The notes under the pieces: generated by a model
Database searches by the model: none
What the model was told of the DNA's origin: nothing
The model's input: the letters and a program-made list of their open reading frames with translations, nothing else
NCBI GenBank assembly: GCA_963808455.1
Contig: CAWEHT010000099.1
Span: 1 to 7,641, forward strand
Direction: 5' to 3'
DNA length: 7,641 nt
From: CAWEHT01 sp963808455
GTDB taxonomy: Bacteria; Chloroflexota; Anaerolineae; CG2-30-64-16
Translations under genes and position numbers: made by a program
Shown here: piece by piece, positions 5,855-7,641 of the stretch
Position numbering within the stretch: position 1 is the first letter of the stretch
Layout of the letters: each line of letters begins with the position of its first letter

Positions 5855-7347
5855 CTTCGGGTCTTTGAAAGATGCCCTGATCCGCGAGCACTTGCTTGAG
5901 CTTGACGAGCTTGCTCTCCACCTCGCGCGCCTCCAGGGCTTTGGCCTGGGCGATCAGCCGCTCGAGCTCGCGCGATCTCGGCCCGCAGCGCGGCCGGGTT
6001 GGCCGAAGCCACCACCCCTTCGAGCTGGTCCAGGATCTCGGCCTGCTCGTCCTCAGGCAGGTCGTCGAAGTCTTCCGGCATGTGGCGCTGCAGCTCGGCC
6101 TGGCGATAGCCCTCCGGGTCGTCCAGGATTTTCTGGCGCTTATCCCGCATGCGCTCCAGCGTCCGGCGCACGGCGTAGATGCTGGAGGCAAAGCGGCGCT
6201 GCAGCATGGCCATGGTGAAGCCCAGCGCCCGGCCCCGCGCCGAGCTGTCCTGGGACGCCTTGATAGACTGCTCCACCACGTAGTTGGTGAGGGCATCGTA
6301 GAAGTCCCACTCGTCGGCGTCGATCTGGAACTCGATGGTGCGCACCTCGCGGCGGGTAAACAGCGCCTTGACCTGGCCGGTGTCTGGGTCGGGGAAAGTA
6401 ACCAACGCTTCTTTGGTCCGGCGGAGATAGAAGGGCGCTTCGCAGCGGCGCATGGCTTCTTCGAGGCTCTTGACGTCGCCGTAGACGTCGCGGTCGAGCA
6501 GGCTCAGGAAGAGGCAGAAGCTGGCCGGGTCGCCCTTGTGCGGGGTGGCCGTCATCAGCAGGTAATGATCGGTGCGCTCCGACAGCGCCTCGCCGAGCTG
6601 GTAGGCCAGGGTCTTCTTGTCGGGCGAGTAGGCCGCCATCTTGTGGGCCTCGTCGACGATGACCAGGTCCCATTGGCTGCGGAACAGGCTTTCGCGGGCA
6701 TCCTCGACGCGCGACACCCAGGACACCGAGGTGATGACCTGGTCCCGTTCCTGCCAGGGGTTCTGGCCGTAATTGGCCCGCAGCACGTCCGAGCGGATGA
6801 TCTCGAACTGCTCTCGAAACTTGTCCTTGAGCTCGCGCTGCCACTGAAACGACAGGTTGGCGGGCGCCACGATCAGCGTGCGGCGGATCAGCCCGCGGAT
6901 CTTGAGCTCCTTGATCAGCAGCCCGGCCATGATGGTCTTGCCGGCCCCCGGGTCGTCGGCCAACAAGAAGCGGATGCGCGGCAGCTTGAGGAAATAATCG
7001 TAGACCGCCTCGAGCTGGTGCGGCAGCGGGTCGACGCGGGCGATAGAGAGCGTGAAATAGGGATCGTACTCGTAGGCCAGGCCGAGGCGCAGCGCCTCCA
7101 CGCCCAGCCGGAAGCGGCCGGCGTCGCCGTCGAAAGGCTCCGTCTCGGGTGTGATCTGGAGGGACTCGATCTGCTCGGCGGAAAGCACGGGTTCGTGGAG
7201 CAGCCCGGTGCGCAACCCTTTGCCGATCAGCTTGATGGAGGCGCCCATGGGCACGACCATCAGGACCTGGATCGGCTCAGGGAAATAGGGGCCGGAGACG
7301 AGGCAATTCGGCCGGATGGCCGCGATGCTGCCGGATGTGCCAGGCAA
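5851..7347 (-). CDS. SNF2-type DEAH helicase, N-terminal and RecA-like domain 1, first segment of a frameshifted gene
   Basis: This is the start of a protein of roughly 1,200 residues (7347 to 3696 after frame repair) that should couple ATP hydrolysis to movement on DNA. The N-terminus has NCLVSGPYFPEPIQVL and KLIGKGLRTG, typical of the long defence-associated helicases with DUF3883. Motifs in order: Q-like HQLEAVYDYF at 110-119, Walker A DDPGAGKT at 131-138, Ia LIVAPANLSFQWQRE at 158-172, Walker B VDEAHK at 231-236, and motif III TATPHKG at 266-272. Walker A has DDPG where DEVG or DDPG occurs in relatives. An acidic stretch PEDFDDLPEDEQAEIL lies in the insertion between the two domains. One extra base near 5973 ends the frame's meaning; the last ~40 codons are out of frame. 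The TTG start is chosen because AGGAGG lies six bases upstream and homology starts about 15 residues in. Relatives include DISARM DrmD-like proteins, but no specific system can be assigned. Confidence 0.9.
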   Translation of the reverse strand: MPGTSGSIAAIRPNCLVSGPYFPEPIQVLMVVPMGASIKLIGKGLRTGLLHEPVLSAEQIESLQITPETEPFDGDAGRFRLGVEALRLGLAYEYDPYFTLSIARVDPLPHQLEAVYDYFLKLPRIRFLLADDPGAGKTIMAGLLIKELKIRGLIRRTLIVAPANLSFQWQRELKDKFREQFEIIRSDVLRANYGQNPWQERDQVITSVSWVSRVEDARESLFRSQWDLVIVDEAHKMAAYSPDKKTLAYQLGEALSERTDHYLLMTATPHKGDPASFCLFLSLLDRDVYGDVKSLEEAMRRCEAPFYLRRTKEALVTFPDPDTGQVKALFTRREVRTIEFQIDADEWDFYDALTNYVVEQSIKASQDSSARGRALGFTMAMLQRRFASSIYAVRRTLERMRDKRQKILDDPEGYRQAELQRHMPEDFDDLPEDEQAEILDQLEGVVASANPAALRAEIARARAADRPGQSPGGARGGEQARQAQASARGSGHLSKTRR

Positions 7348-7353
7348 GTTCCC

Positions 7354-7359
7354 CCTCCT
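7354..7359 (-). promoter_or_regulatory. Ribosome binding site AGGAGG deciding a TTG start
   Basis: AGGAGG followed by GGGAAC and then TTG (7347-7345) is a consensus Shine-Dalgarno with six-base spacing. No in-frame ATG lies between here and the conserved N-terminal block at about 7300. The only other close candidate is GTG at 7368-7366, which has no comparable site. Confidence 0.7.
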
Positions 7360-7551
7360 CGCCGTCACCCGCGCCTCGAAGCGCTGGATCCACGGTAGAA
7401 CGGTTGCCGGAGCGCCCATCGGGAAGGATAACGACGCGGCCCCTGGCGTGACCGGGGGGGCCGTCCAGAGCCGGCGCGGCGAGCGCAGGCTATCTGAAGA
7501 ACCGCTTTGCCCCGGGATGCCGCCTGTGGGGTGGTGTTTCCCCCGGGGAGG

Positions 7552-7580
7552 ATTATAGCATATTCTCTGGGAAGGATGAA
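7552..7580 (-). promoter_or_regulatory. Extended -10 promoter upstream of the helicase operon
   Basis: The minus strand carries TGCTATAAT: a perfect TATAAT at 7557-7552 preceded by the TGn extension. At 17-bp spacing the -35 region reads TTCATC, a weak match, which fits an extended -10 promoter. The predicted transcription start is near 7545, giving a GC-rich leader of about 200 nt up to the TTG at 7347. I recognise no riboswitch or leader peptide in that leader. It has a run of seven G (plus strand 7454-7460) and an open but unconvincing frame. Bases 7581-7641 hold nothing I can identify. Confidence 0.55.
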
Positions 7581-7641
7581 ACGTTAAAGGCAAGGCCATC
7601 CGGTTTTCGATATGGGTCCGCTCAGCATCGCCTGAAATTGT

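Noticed and set aside
1670..5980. Programmed ribosomal frameshifting to explain the broken frames
   Set aside because: There are too many breaks of differing direction, several packed together, without slippery heptamers and structures at each. Error or decay is simpler.
3696..7347. Assignment to DISARM class 1 on the strength of a DrmD-like helicase and a methylase
   Set aside because: No DrmA, DrmB or DrmC homologue is in the window. SNF2 helicase plus methylase is shared by several defence families.
5896..7398. 500-aa plus-strand open frame
   Set aside because: It is antisense to the helicase, whose frame carries all conserved ATPase motifs. The plus-strand translation shows no family motif and is a GC-driven shadow.
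7348..7545. Riboswitch or structured leader in the GC-rich 5' region
   Set aside because: I looked for the conserved boxes of common riboswitches and found none; GC-rich complementarity alone is not evidence.
7348..7599. N-terminal extension of the helicase to an ATG at 7599
   Set aside because: It would start upstream of the -10 box at 7552-7557 and has no family similarity. The TTG at 7347 with AGGAGG fits better.
1..7641. CRISPR array, tRNA or transposase gene
   Set aside because: No spaced direct repeats, cloverleaf-like sequence or transposase motifs were found on either strand; pRiA4b family membership alone does not make a mobile element.

Overview
The window is one end of a GC-rich bacterial genomic island that looks like an accessory phage-defence or DNA-modification region. 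Read on the minus strand from right to left, it holds a large SNF2-type helicase with a C-terminal DUF3883 (PD-(D/E)xK-like) domain, a class II glutamine amidotransferase, a half-length second copy of the DUF3883 C-terminus, a pRiA4b ORF-3 family protein, a Fic AMPylase-like protein, and the N-terminal 415 codons of a DUF1156 (COG1743) DNA methylase that runs off the left edge. One small plus-strand gene (1288-1491) sits between the methylase and fic. It is divergent from the methylase, overlaps fic tail to tail, and carries a Fic-inhibition-like SxxxEG motif. No rRNA, tRNA, CRISPR array or transposase is visible.

Layout: an extended -10 promoter (about 7552-7580) and an AGGAGG ribosome binding site (7354-7359) precede a TTG start at 7347 for the helicase. 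The genes that follow are packed with overlaps: helicase/GATase by 14 nt, GATase/DUF3883 fragment by 11-17 nt, then a 26-nt gap, then pRiA4b/fic by a GTGA overlap. They are probably one transcript. The methylase starts at 1246, about 190 nt beyond the fic stop. Its own upstream region is a 41-bp divergent intergenic gap shared with the small plus-strand gene, which has a TATAAT box six bases before its ATG and may be leaderless.

State of the genes: the methylase reads cleanly over all 1246 bases. The helicase, GATase, pRiA4b and fic genes each carry one or more single-base frameshifts, and several indels lie within about 120 bp near 5760-5870. Protein conservation continues in the new frame after every break and signature motifs are intact. 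I therefore favour consensus or assembly error over old decay, but cannot exclude recent pseudogenisation.

How it may work (inference): helicase-DUF3883 plus DUF1156 methylase is a pairing found in defence islands, where it often accompanies a DUF499 ATPase; none is visible here and it could lie beyond the left edge. Here the pair is separated by an accessory block (GATase, DUF3883 half-copy, pRiA4b, Fic and candidate antitoxin). The duplicated DUF3883 segment suggests that recombination built this block.

Organism: the GC content is about 65% except for the first ~480 bases (53% by hand count). A leaderless-type start, low-complexity repeats inserted in frame in coding linkers, and the general look of the proteins suggest an environmental bacterium, perhaps Chloroflexota. 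This placement is tentative.
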